DNA from: a bacterium
GTDB taxonomy: Bacteria; Acidobacteriota; Polarisedimenticolia; Polarisedimenticolales; Polarisedimenticolaceae
Assembly (NCBI GenBank): GCA_024226515.1
Contig: JAAELQ010000318.1
Coordinates: forward strand, 1 to 40,519
DNA: 40,519 nt
Direction: 5' to 3'
In this document: positions 8,348 through 15,870 of the stretch, piece after piece
Layout: each line of letters opens with the position of its first letter
Position numbering within the stretch: the stretch's first letter is position 1
Made by a program: the position numbers and the translations under genes
The notes under the pieces: model-generated
Told to the model about the DNA's origin: nothing
Databases searched by the model: none
What the model saw: the letters and a program-made list of their open reading frames with translations, nothing else

Positions 8348-8860
8348 GTGGCTCAGGATTATCAGCAACCGGGCGAGTTGAAAGACCGCGTGGTTCACAT
8401 CAATCGCGTGACCAAGGTCGTCAAGGGCGGCAAGAACTTCTCGTTCGCCGCGCTGGTCGTTGTCGGCGACGGCAACGGCTGGGTCGGCTATGGCATCGGC
8501 AAGGCGCGCGAGGTTCCGTCGGCCATCGCCAAGGGCGTTGGGCGAGCGAAGAAGAACCTGATTCGTGTGACCATGCGCGGATCGACGATCCCGCACCAGG
8601 TTACCGGCCGCTTCGGAGCCGGTGCAGTCCTGCTGAAGCCCGCCTCGCCGGGTACCGGCGTGATCGCGGGCGGCGCTGTGCGCGCGGTGCTCGAGTCGGC
8701 CGGCGTGCAGGACATCCTGACGAAGTCGCTGGGCACCAAGAACCCGCACAACGTCGTTCGCGCGACGTTCGAGGGGCTCGAGTCGTTGAAGCGGGCCGAC
8801 GACATCGCGAAGGTGCGCGGCATCGAGACGCAGGCGATCGAGCAGGAGATGGCGCAATGA
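8348..8860 (+). CDS. rpsE: 30S ribosomal protein S5
   Basis: 170 residues from a GTG start at 8348 preceded by GGAGGGAGCC. The frame is open upstream to 8255, but that segment overlaps rplR and lacks homology. S5 lies at the mRNA entry channel and affects decoding accuracy. It has the double-stranded RNA-binding-like N-domain (LKDRVVHINRVTKVVKGG then KNFSFAALVVVGD) and the C-domain (VLESAGVQDILTKSLGTKNP). The stop overlaps the rpmD ATG (ATGA). Confidence 0.97.
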   Translation: MAQDYQQPGELKDRVVHINRVTKVVKGGKNFSFAALVVVGDGNGWVGYGIGKAREVPSAIAKGVGRAKKNLIRVTMRGSTIPHQVTGRFGAGAVLLKPASPGTGVIAGGAVRAVLESAGVQDILTKSLGTKNPHNVVRATFEGLESLKRADDIAKVRGIETQAIEQEMAQ

Positions 8861-9060
8861 CCGCAGCCGCGGCAAAGACGATCCGCATTCGCCAGACGCG
8901 CAGCGGAATCGGTTACGAGCGAACGCAGAAGGCGACGCTGAAGGCCCTCGGCCTCGGCAAGGTCGGCCGCGTCCGCGAGGTGGCCGATAACGAGCAGGTC
9001 CGGGGAATGATCAAGAAAATCCCGCACCTCGTTTCCGTGGTCGACGCGGAACAGGGCTGA
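8857..9060 (+). CDS. rpmD: 50S ribosomal protein L30
   Basis: 67 residues from ATG 8857, overlapping rpsE by 4 nt. L30 is a small alpha-beta protein of the 50S. IRIRQTRSGIGYERTQKATL and the KVGRVREVADNEQVRGMIKK segment followed by IPHLV are typical. A short Ala-rich N-terminal extension (MTAAAAKT) is the only departure from the usual 60-residue form. Confidence 0.95.
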   Translation: MTAAAAKTIRIRQTRSGIGYERTQKATLKALGLGKVGRVREVADNEQVRGMIKKIPHLVSVVDAEQG

Positions 9061-9070
9061 GGACGAGGCC

Positions 9071-9532
9071 ATGAGATTACACGACCTGAAGCCGGCTCCC
9101 GGCGCGCGGCGCCCCAAGAAGCGTGTCGGACGCGGACCGGGCTCCGGAGTGGGCAAGACGTCAGGACGAGGCCAGGACGGCCAGAAGTCGCGCAGTGGCT
9201 ACAGCGCCAAGCGTGGTTTCGAGGGCGGCCAGATGCCGCTGGTGCGGCGCCTGCCGAAGCGCGGTTTCGTCAACATCTTCCGTACGAACTACCGCACGGT
9301 CAACGTCGAGAAGCTGAACGCTTTCGAGGCGGGGGCGGTCATCACGCCCGAATCGCTGCAAGAGGCGGGCGTCCTGCGCAAGGGCAAGGACGGCGTGAAG
9401 ATCCTCGGCAACGGCGAGCTCAAGATCTCGCTGACGGTCAAGGCGCACAAGTTCACGGAATCGGCGGCGAAGAAGATTGAGGCTGCAGGCGGAACGGCCG
9501 AGCTGATCGGCAAGGCCAAGGCGGGGAGCTAA
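9071..9532 (+). CDS. rplO: 50S ribosomal protein L15
   Basis: 153 residues. L15 joins late in 50S assembly. MRLHDLKPAPGARRPKKRVG, the Gly-rich GSGVGKTSGRGQDGQKSRSG RNA-binding stretch and GFEGGQMPLVRRLPKRGF define the family. The stop is 6 nt before secY, and the secY Shine-Dalgarno (GGGGAG) lies within this gene. Confidence 0.97.
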   Translation: MRLHDLKPAPGARRPKKRVGRGPGSGVGKTSGRGQDGQKSRSGYSAKRGFEGGQMPLVRRLPKRGFVNIFRTNYRTVNVEKLNAFEAGAVITPESLQEAGVLRKGKDGVKILGNGELKISLTVKAHKFTESAAKKIEAAGGTAELIGKAKAGS

Positions 9533-9538
9533 CGCCCT

Positions 9539-10930
9539 ATGATTCAGGCGCTCAAGAACATCTGGGCCATCCCCGAGCTGCGCAGGCGTGTGTTGTTCAC
9601 GTTTGCGATGCTCGGCGTTTACCGCATCGGCGGACACATTCCGACTCCGGGCATCGACTCGGCCGCGTTGCTGCGCATGTTCGAGCAGCAGGCCGGCACG
9701 GTCCTCGGCTTCGTGGACATGTTCTCCGGGGGTAACTTCTCACGGCTCACGATCTTTGCGTTGGGCATCATGCCCTACATCACGGCTTCGATTATCTTGC
9801 AGTTGCTGACGGTCGTTTGGCCGTATCTCGAGCGACTCAGCAAGGAGGGCGAGGCCGGACGCAAGAAGATTACGCAGTACACGCGGTATCTGACCGTCGT
9901 GCTGTCGGTCGTGCAGTCCTGGGGTATCGCCCTCTGGTTGCAGTCGTCCAGCGCGGGCGGCGCGGGACGCATCGTCCTCGACCCGGGTCTGAAGTTCCAG
10001 CTGATGACGGTACTGACCCTGACCACGGGGACGGCGTTCATCATGTGGCTGGGAGAGCAGATCTCCGAGCGCGGCATCGGCAACGGCATCTCGTTGATCA
10101 TCTACGCGGGCATCGTGGTCGCGTTCCCCAATGCGGTCGCCGCGACGATCCAGGACCTGTCGACCGGAGCGGTCAACGCCATCGTCGTGCTGATCCTGAT
10201 GGTCATGATGGTCGCCGTCATCGCCGCGATCGTTCTGGTCGAGCGGGCACAGCGCAAGATCCCGATCCAGTACGCGCGCCGCGTCGTCGGGCGCAAGGTC
10301 TACGGCGGAGCCTCGACCTTCCTGCCGCTGCGGGTCAACACCGCGGGCGTGATCCCGGTGATTTTCGCCTCGTCGATGCTGGCCATCCCGCAGACGATCA
10401 ACCAGATTCAGGCGCTGCAGGACATCCAGTGGGTCCAGAACGCGATGGCTCAGATCGAGTACGCGCAGCCGCTGTACGATCTGATCTACTTCTCGATGAT
10501 CATCTTCTTCTGCTTCTTCTACGTCTCGATCATCTTCAACCCGATGGATCAGGCGGACAACATGAAGAAGTACGGCGGCTTCATTCCGGGCATCCGCCCC
10601 GGCAAGAAGACCGCCGAGTACATCGACCGCATCCTGACCCGCCTGACCTTCGGCGGAGCGATCTACCTGGGCCTGATCAGCATGCTGCCGATCCTGTTGA
10701 TCAGCGGCTTCCCGGTTCAGCGACTGCCGTTCATCGGGTCGACCCTGGACAGCATCGTGCCACGATTCCTGACCCAGGGCCTGAACCTGAAGTTCTACTT
10801 CGGCGGAACCGGCCTGCTGATCGTGGTCGGCGTGGCGATGGACACCGTGCAGCAGATCGAGTCTCAGCTCATCATGCGGCACTACGAGGGCTTCATGAAG
10901 GGCACCCGAATCAAGGGCCGCCGAGGGTGA
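9539..10930 (+). CDS. secY: Protein translocase subunit SecY
   Basis: 463 residues, slightly above the usual 430-440. SecY is the channel-forming subunit of the SecYEG translocon in the inner membrane, with about ten membrane helices. Visible signatures are RVLFTFAMLGVYRIGGHIPT, the plug region after DMFSGGNFSRLTIFALGIMP, ERGIGNGISLIIYAGI, the cytosolic loop ERAQRKIPIQYARRVVGRKV that contacts SecA and ribosome, and the C-terminal MRHYEGFMKGTRIKGRRG. An unusual hydrophobic insertion around residues 125-150 (WLQSSSAGGAGRIVLDPG) is modest. It sits between rplO and adk, as in most bacteria. Confidence 0.98.
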   Translation: MIQALKNIWAIPELRRRVLFTFAMLGVYRIGGHIPTPGIDSAALLRMFEQQAGTVLGFVDMFSGGNFSRLTIFALGIMPYITASIILQLLTVVWPYLERLSKEGEAGRKKITQYTRYLTVVLSVVQSWGIALWLQSSSAGGAGRIVLDPGLKFQLMTVLTLTTGTAFIMWLGEQISERGIGNGISLIIYAGIVVAFPNAVAATIQDLSTGAVNAIVVLILMVMMVAVIAAIVLVERAQRKIPIQYARRVVGRKVYGGASTFLPLRVNTAGVIPVIFASSMLAIPQTINQIQALQDIQWVQNAMAQIEYAQPLYDLIYFSMIIFFCFFYVSIIFNPMDQADNMKKYGGFIPGIRPGKKTAEYIDRILTRLTFGGAIYLGLISMLPILLISGFPVQRLPFIGSTLDSIVPRFLTQGLNLKFYFGGTGLLIVVGVAMDTVQQIESQLIMRHYEGFMKGTRIKGRRG

Positions 10931-10941
10931 TTCGGCGAGGA

Positions 10942-10953
10942 TTTTGCTAAGAT
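10942..10953 (+). promoter_or_regulatory. Possible extended -10 element upstream of adk
   Basis: TTTTGCTAAGAT lies 16 nt before the adk start. It resembles an extended -10 (TGxTAxxAT-like), but no convincing -35 stands 16-18 nt upstream. A related TTTGCTAGACT precedes gmhB on the other strand (near 21739). It could give adk-map a secondary promoter inside the spc operon. Weak evidence. Confidence 0.25.
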
Positions 10954-10968
10954 GGAGCGTTTGAATTC

Positions 10969-11625
10969 GTGAGAATCGTCCTCATGGGAATGCCCGGGGT
11001 CGGGAAGGGCACTCAGGCCTCCCGCTTGCGGGATAGGGCCGGGGTTCTGCACCTGTCGACCGGGGACATCCTGCGCGACGCCGTGCAGGCCGGGACGGCC
11101 CTGGGTCGTAAGGTCAAAGATTTCATGGAATCGGGCGCGTTGGTGCCCGACGACCTGATCGGGGACGTGATCGGAGAGCGCCTCGGTCGCGAGGATGCCA
11201 GGGCCGGGTTCATCCTGGACGGCTTCCCGCGGACGGTGGACCAGGTCTCGATCCTCGATCGGGTGCTGAAGCGATTGGATACGGAACTGGATGGTGTGTA
11301 CTTGCTGGGAGCTCCGGAAGCGGAGATCGTGCGCCGGTTGTCGGGACGTCGGGTCTGCCCGAACTCGACCTGCGGCGAGGTCTACCACCTGGACAGCCAT
11401 CCGCCTCGTTCGGCCGGCGTCTGCGACAACTGCAGCTCCGCGCTGGTGCAGCGCCCGGACGATACCGAGGACGTCATCCGCGAGAGATTGAAGGTCTATC
11501 GCGACCAGACCCTGCCCATCGCCCGGATCTACGGCGAGCGCGGGATGCTGGTCGAAGTCGAAGCGACGGGGGACCCGGACACCGTCTTCGCCCGACTGGA
11601 ATCGAGAATGGTCAAGTCATCGTGA
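10969..11625 (+). CDS. adk: Adenylate kinase
   Basis: 218 residues from GTG 10969, the only start that keeps the N-terminal RIVLMGMPGVGKGTQ. It catalyses AMP + ATP to 2 ADP in the cytoplasm. The P-loop GMPGVGKGT (residues 7-15) has Met in place of the common Pro. The AMP-binding segment HLSTGDILRD and FILDGFPRT are present. The long LID carries a zinc site: Cys130-X4-Cys135 and Cys152-X2-Cys155. The spacing CPNSTC is longer than the usual CX2C. The stop overlaps the map GTG (GTGA). Confidence 0.97.
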   Translation: MRIVLMGMPGVGKGTQASRLRDRAGVLHLSTGDILRDAVQAGTALGRKVKDFMESGALVPDDLIGDVIGERLGREDARAGFILDGFPRTVDQVSILDRVLKRLDTELDGVYLLGAPEAEIVRRLSGRRVCPNSTCGEVYHLDSHPPRSAGVCDNCSSALVQRPDDTEDVIRERLKVYRDQTLPIARIYGERGMLVEVEATGDPDTVFARLESRMVKSS

Positions 11626-12413
11626 GTCGCCTGGTCCTCAAGAGCCCGGCAGAGATCGAGATTATGCACGAGGCCAACAGCATTCTGCGCAACACGCTCG
11701 CCGAGCTGCGCGGATTGATCCGTCCGGGCATGACCACGATGGAGATCGATCAACTGGCCGAGAAGCGGATTCGCGACGCCGGCGGCGTGCCGGCGTTCAA
11801 GGGTTATCCGCATCGCAACGACGGCCACGACTTCCCGGGGACCGCCTGCGTATCGCTCAACGAGGAAGTCGTCCACGGCATCCCGTCGGATGGTGTCGCG
11901 TTGAAGGACGGAGACATCATCTCCGTCGACATGGGCATTCGTTACAAGGGCTATTACGGCGACTCGGCGGAGACGTATCCCGTAGGGACGATCAGCGACG
12001 AGGCGCAGCGTTTGCTGCGGGTCACGCGCAATTCGCTCGTGGCCGGCGTCGAGCAGGCGCGCGAGGGAAACCGCGTATCGGATATCGGACACGCCGTGCA
12101 GCAGCACGTCGAGTCCAACGGTTTCGCTGTCGTTCGCGAGTTCGTCGGACACGGGATCGGCGCGAACCTGCACGAGGATCCGCAGGTGCCGAACTTCGGA
12201 GAGCCCGGGCGCCGCGAACGTCTCGCTCCGGGAATCGTCCTGGCCATCGAGCCGATGGTGACGGCCGGTTCGCCGGAAGTGGCGGTCAGCGCGTCCGACG
12301 GCTGGACGGCGCGTACGCGTGACGGCAGTCTGTCGGCGCACTACGAATGTTGCGTCGCCGTGACGGACGACGGTCCGCGCGTGCTGGGTGAAACGGACGG
12401 TCTGCACTGGTAA
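11622..12413 (+). CDS. map: Methionine aminopeptidase, type I
   Basis: 263 residues from GTG 11622, overlapping adk by 4 nt. It removes the initiator Met from nascent proteins using two metal ions. The metal ligands are visible: Asp in ISVDMGIRYKGYYGDSAETY (two Asp), His in VGHGIG, Glu in IEPM, and Glu in AHYECCVAVTD. The last motif reads AHYECC rather than the common AHFEHT, but the Glu ligand is kept. Position between adk and infA is a standard arrangement outside Proteobacteria as well. Confidence 0.97.
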   Translation: MSRLVLKSPAEIEIMHEANSILRNTLAELRGLIRPGMTTMEIDQLAEKRIRDAGGVPAFKGYPHRNDGHDFPGTACVSLNEEVVHGIPSDGVALKDGDIISVDMGIRYKGYYGDSAETYPVGTISDEAQRLLRVTRNSLVAGVEQAREGNRVSDIGHAVQQHVESNGFAVVREFVGHGIGANLHEDPQVPNFGEPGRRERLAPGIVLAIEPMVTAGSPEVAVSASDGWTARTRDGSLSAHYECCVAVTDDGPRVLGETDGLHW

Positions 12414-12455
12414 GCGGCTCAGCGCCGCGCGGGGCATGGCCCGAAGAAAGGTAGA

Positions 12456-12674
12456 ATGGCAAAGGAAGAAGCAATTCAGGTAGAGGCAACGGTGATCGAA
12501 CCGCTGCCCAACGCCATGTTCCGGGTCGAGCTGGAGAACGAGCACAAGGTGCTCGCGCATATCTCCGGGAAGATGCGCAAGAATTTCATTCGCATCCTGC
12601 CCGGCGACAAGGTCCTCGTGGAGCTGTCGCCCTACGACCTCACGCGGGGACGCATCGTCTACCGCTACAAGTAA
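12456..12674 (+). CDS. infA: Translation initiation factor IF-1
   Basis: 72 residues, the canonical length. IF-1 is a single OB-fold that binds the 30S A-site during initiation. MAKEEAIQVEATVIEPLPNA, FRVELENEHKVLAHISGKMR, RILPGDKVLVELSPYDLTRG and the RIVYRYK ending are essentially invariant. AAAGG at about 12447 is the Shine-Dalgarno. It lies 42 nt after map. Confidence 0.98.
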   Translation: MAKEEAIQVEATVIEPLPNAMFRVELENEHKVLAHISGKMRKNFIRILPGDKVLVELSPYDLTRGRIVYRYK

Positions 12675-12696
12675 GCAGGGTAGGACGGAGCCAGAA

Positions 12697-12810
12697 ATGA
12701 AAGTTCGTAGTTCGGTAAAGAAAATCTGCGACAAGTGCAAGATCGTGAAGCGCAAGGGCGTCGTACGCGTGCTGTGCGAAAACCCGAAGCACAAGCAGCG
12801 TCAAGGTTAG
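12697..12810 (+). CDS. rpmJ: 50S ribosomal protein L36, zinc (C+) form
   Basis: 37 residues, too short for ordinary ORF listings but fully conserved: MKVRSSVKKICDKCKIVKRK at the start and NPKHKQRQG at the end. Cys11, Cys14, Cys27 and His32 form the zinc site. L36 is the smallest 50S protein and joins late. It lies in its standard place between infA and rpsM, with CGGAG upstream and GGAGGAG immediately after the stop for rpsM. Confidence 0.97.
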   Translation: MKVRSSVKKICDKCKIVKRKGVVRVLCENPKHKQRQG

Positions 12811-12820
12811 GAGGAGCCCG

Positions 12821-13207
12821 ATGGCACGCATTTCCGGAGTCGATCTGCCCCCGAGCAAGAAGGTCGGGATCGGACTGACCTACATCTATGGCATTGGCCG
12901 CACGCGTGCGGTGAAGATCCTGGGCACAGCCGGAGTCGATCCGGTCACGAAGGTCCGTGATCTCACCGACGACGAGGCACTGCGGATCCAGCGCGTGATC
13001 AACCAGGAAGGCCGGGTCGAGGGCGATCTGCGCAAGGCGATGTCGCTCGACATCAAGCGCCTGATCGAGATCGGCTCGTACCGCGGATTGCGCCATCGGC
13101 GCAACCTGCCCGTGCGCGGTCAGCGCACGCACACCAACGCAAGAACGCGCCGTGGTCCGCGCCGGGCTGTTGCCGGCAAAAAGGGCTCCGCCGGTAAGAA
13201 GGGCTAG
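12821..13207 (+). CDS. rpsM: 30S ribosomal protein S13
   Basis: 128 residues. S13 sits in the 30S head, contacts the P-site tRNA with its tail and bridges to the 50S. MARISGVDLPPSKKVGIGLT, YIYGIGRTRA and the GLRHRRNLPVRGQRTHTNAR motif are hallmarks. The C-terminus is a Gly-Lys-rich tail (AGKKGSAGKKG), consistent with tRNA and rRNA contact. The ribosome binding site GGAGGAG is very strong. Confidence 0.98.
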   Translation: MARISGVDLPPSKKVGIGLTYIYGIGRTRAVKILGTAGVDPVTKVRDLTDDEALRIQRVINQEGRVEGDLRKAMSLDIKRLIEIGSYRGLRHRRNLPVRGQRTHTNARTRRGPRRAVAGKKGSAGKKG

Positions 13208-13215
13208 GACGAAAG

Positions 13216-13614
13216 ATGGCTAAAGCGAACAAGGGCGCCAAGAAGGGCGGCCGCAAAGAGAAGAAGAACATCCCGCACGGCGTGGCTCACGTCAAGGCGA
13301 CGTTCAACAACACCGTGATCACGATCTCGGATCCGAACGGTAACGTCGTCAGCTGGGCATCCGCCGGTGGACAGGGCTTCAAGGGCTCGCGCAAGGGCAC
13401 CCCGTTCGCCGCACAGACCGCGGCACAGAACGCGGCGACGGCCGCCCGCGAGCACGGTCTGCGTACGCTGGACGTCAAAGTCAAGGGACCGGGCTCGGGC
13501 CGCGAGTCCTCGATACGAGCGTTGCAGGCGGCGGGCATGGAGATCAAGTCGATCAAAGATGTCACGCCGATCCCGCACAACGGTTGCCGTCCGCCCAAGC
13601 GGCGGCGCGTGTAG
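13216..13614 (+). CDS. rpsK: 30S ribosomal protein S11
   Basis: 132 residues. S11 is in the 30S platform near the E site. The N-terminus is Lys/Gly-rich, followed by VAHVKATFNNTVITISDPNG, SWASAGGQGFKGSRKGTPFA and the C-terminal TPIPHNGCRPPKRRRV, all diagnostic. It lies 8 nt after rpsM. The conserved Asn-Gly in HNGCRPP is the site that forms isoaspartate in E. coli. Confidence 0.98.
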   Translation: MAKANKGAKKGGRKEKKNIPHGVAHVKATFNNTVITISDPNGNVVSWASAGGQGFKGSRKGTPFAAQTAAQNAATAAREHGLRTLDVKVKGPGSGRESSIRALQAAGMEIKSIKDVTPIPHNGCRPPKRRRV

Positions 13615-13632
13615 ACGGTAGGAGAGCGAACC

Positions 13633-14259
13633 GTGGCCAGAAACAGTGGACCCGTCTGCAGGCTTTGCCGCCGGGAGGGCATGAAGCTCTTCCTCAAGGG
13701 CGATCGCTGCTTCAAGGAAAAATGCGCCTTCGAGCGCCGGGGCTACGCTCCGGGTCAGCACGGACGGCGGCGCAGCAAGGTGCAGGGATACGGCATCCAG
13801 TTGCGCGAGAAGCAGAAGGTCAAGCGGATGTACGGCGTCCTCGAGCGCCAGTTCCGCACGTACTTCAAGAAGGCGGCCCTATCCAAGGGCATCACCGGTG
13901 CAACCCTGTTGCAGACGCTCGAGCGGCGTCTGGACAACGTGGTCTACCGGCTGGGCTTCGCGTCCTCGCGTTCCATGGCGCGACAACTCGTCGCGCACGG
14001 ACACATCCAGGTCAACGGACGCAAGGTCACGATCCCGTCCTTCCTCGTCAACCCCGAGAGCACCGTCAGCCTGCGTGAGAAGAGCCGCAAGAACGAGCAG
14101 GTCAAGATCTGCCTCGACACGGCCAAGGGGCGCGGTGTCCCGCAGTGGCTCGACCTGGACGCGGATGCGTTCCAGGGAACGATCAAGCAACTGCCGACCC
14201 GAGAAGACATCACGATGCCGATTCAGGAACAGCTGATCGTCGAGCTGTACTCGAAGTAA
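13633..14259 (+). CDS. rpsD: 30S ribosomal protein S4, zinc-ribbon form
   Basis: 208 residues from GTG 13633. S4 nucleates 30S assembly and in E. coli represses the alpha operon. The N-terminal domain has Cys9-X2-Cys12 and Cys26-X4-Cys31, a zinc-binding arrangement found in many non-enteric S4 proteins. An S4 RNA-binding domain follows (LERRLDNVVYRLGFASSRSM, then ARQLVAHGHIQVNG). The ending IQEQLIVELYSK is typical. rpoA follows after 12 nt. Confidence 0.98.
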   Translation: MARNSGPVCRLCRREGMKLFLKGDRCFKEKCAFERRGYAPGQHGRRRSKVQGYGIQLREKQKVKRMYGVLERQFRTYFKKAALSKGITGATLLQTLERRLDNVVYRLGFASSRSMARQLVAHGHIQVNGRKVTIPSFLVNPESTVSLREKSRKNEQVKICLDTAKGRGVPQWLDLDADAFQGTIKQLPTREDITMPIQEQLIVELYSK

Positions 14260-14271
14260 CGGGAGATAAGG

Positions 14272-15261
14272 ATGCTCTGGAAGGGATTTCAACGACCCAA
14301 GCGACTCGAAGTCGAGTCGGAGACCCTGACCGATACCTTCGGACGGTTCCACGCCCAGCCCTTCGAGCGTGGATTCGGAACGACGATCGGTAACGCGCTG
14401 CGACGCATCTTGCTGTCGTCGATCGACGGTGCCGCGATCACCGCGGTCAAGATCGAGGGCGTGTTGCACGAGTTCTCGTCGATCCCCGGCGTGGTCGAAG
14501 ACACGACGGACATCATTCTCAACCTGAAGCAAGTGCCGTTCAAGATGCACAGCGACCACCCCGAGACCCTGACGCTGTCCGCCGAGGGTGCGGGCACGAT
14601 CAAGGCCGGCGATATCCAGGCCGGGGCCAACGTCGAGATCCTCGATCCCGACGTGCCGATCGCGACGCTGTCCGAGGAAGGCAAGATCTCGATGGAGATG
14701 CGTCTGAAGCGCGCGCGCGGCTACATCACGGCCGAGCGCAACTTCGACGAGGACCTCGGCATCGGCTACATCCCGCTGGACTCGGTCCACTCTCCGGTGC
14801 GCAAGGTCAACTACACCGTCGAGGACGCCCGGCTGGGGCAGACGACCGACTACGACAAGCTGATCATGGAAGTCTGGACCAACGGTGCGGTGCTGCCGCA
14901 GGACGCGGTGGCCGTGGCGGCCAAGCTGTTCAAGGACCACATGGCGATCTTCATCAACTTCGAAGAGGCGCCCGAGGAAGATCTCGACTTCCCGAGCAGC
15001 GAAGACGAGCGTCTGCTGGACCAGATGAGCCGCTCGGTCGACGAGCTCGAGTTGAGCGTGCGCTCCTACAACTGCCTGAAGAACGCCAACATCAAGACGC
15101 TCGGCGACCTGGTGACGAAGAGCGAGCACGAGATGCTCAAGACGAAGAACTTCGGTCGCAAGTCGCTCAACGAGATCAAGGATATTCTCGCCGAGATGGG
15201 CCTGTCGCTCGGCATGGACATCGACCTGAAGAAGCTCAAGACGCGTACGACGCCCCTGTAG
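14272..15261 (+). CDS. rpoA: DNA-directed RNA polymerase alpha subunit
   Basis: 329 residues, the normal size. The N-terminal domain dimerises and seeds polymerase assembly (PFERGFGTTIGNALRRILLS, then the SSIPGVVEDTTDIILNLK segment). The C-terminal domain binds UP elements and activators (LSVRSYNCLKNANIKTLGDL followed by the NFGRKSLNEIKDIL helix). The start ATG 14272 has GGGAGATAAGG upstream. It lies between rpsD and rplQ as in nearly all bacteria. Confidence 0.99.
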   Translation: MLWKGFQRPKRLEVESETLTDTFGRFHAQPFERGFGTTIGNALRRILLSSIDGAAITAVKIEGVLHEFSSIPGVVEDTTDIILNLKQVPFKMHSDHPETLTLSAEGAGTIKAGDIQAGANVEILDPDVPIATLSEEGKISMEMRLKRARGYITAERNFDEDLGIGYIPLDSVHSPVRKVNYTVEDARLGQTTDYDKLIMEVWTNGAVLPQDAVAVAAKLFKDHMAIFINFEEAPEEDLDFPSSEDERLLDQMSRSVDELELSVRSYNCLKNANIKTLGDLVTKSEHEMLKTKNFGRKSLNEIKDILAEMGLSLGMDIDLKKLKTRTTPL

Positions 15262-15289
15262 GCGACCGCGGCGTTTCGGAGAAACGAAG

Positions 15290-15784
15290 ATGAGACATCG
15301 TGTCGCCGGCAGGAAGCTCGGCCGGACCAGTGAGCACCGGCTGGCGCTTCTGCGCAACATGTCGACCTCGCTGTTCGACAAGGAAAAGATCACGACGACG
15401 CTGGCCAAGGCCAAGGAGCTTCGCCCGTTTGCGGAGAAGCTGCTGACCCTGACCAAGAAGGAGACGCTCCACGCGCGGCGTCAGGTCCTGCGTCACATCC
15501 ACGACCGCACGGTCGTGGCGAAGATGTTCGACACGCTGTCGGCGCGCTACTCCGCGCGTCCCGGTGGTTACACGCGGATCATCAAGCTCGGGCCGCGCCG
15601 CGGTGACAACGCCGAGCTGGCCATCATCGAGCTCGTCGACTCCGAGAGCGTGAGCGAGGTCGCCGAGGACAAGGCGGCCAAGGGTGAGGGCGCCGAGAAC
15701 GACGCCGCGGAAGAGGGCGCCGAGGTCGAGGCCAAGACGACGAAGAAGAAGGCCACCAAGAAGAAGACGACCAAGAAGGCCTGA
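15290..15784 (+). CDS. rplQ: 50S ribosomal protein L17 with long charged C-terminal tail
   Basis: 164 residues; the L17 core occupies about residues 1-120 (MRHRVAGRKLGRTSEHRLAL, FDKEKITTTLAKAKELRPFA, ARPGGYTRIIKLGPRRGDNA and AELAIIELVD). The remaining 40 or so residues first form an acidic Ala/Glu/Asp stretch, then a Lys/Thr-rich end (TKKKATKKKTTKKA) resembling the tail of histone H1. Such tails are variable in L17 of several phyla and their function is unknown. The gene ends the alpha operon, followed by an intrinsic terminator at 15825-15850. Confidence 0.96.
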   Translation: MRHRVAGRKLGRTSEHRLALLRNMSTSLFDKEKITTTLAKAKELRPFAEKLLTLTKKETLHARRQVLRHIHDRTVVAKMFDTLSARYSARPGGYTRIIKLGPRRGDNAELAIIELVDSESVSEVAEDKAAKGEGAENDAAEEGAEVEAKTTKKKATKKKTTKKA

Positions 15785-15824
15785 CGTGCTGCAACCGGTC
15801 GGCGAAAACGGAATCCGTCCATCA

Positions 15825-15850
15825 GGGGGAGCCCATGGCTCCCCCTTTTT
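15825..15850 (+). terminator. Intrinsic terminator between rplQ and carB (possible attenuator)
   Basis: GGGGGAGCC at 15825-15833 pairs perfectly with GGCTCCCCC at 15837-15845 across a 3-nt loop. TTTTT follows at 15846-15850. This is a textbook Rho-independent terminator for the ribosomal supercluster. The probable carB start lies only 20 nt after the T-run, leaving no room for a carB promoter. The hairpin may therefore regulate readthrough into carB. Confidence 0.9.
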
Positions 15851-15870
15851 CATAGGTACGAGGTAGAGCC

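Noticed and set aside
13879..15456. 525-residue minus-strand open frame opposite rpsD, rpoA and rplQ
   Set aside because: Antisense shadow: no ribosome binding site, no family features, fully covered by universal genes.
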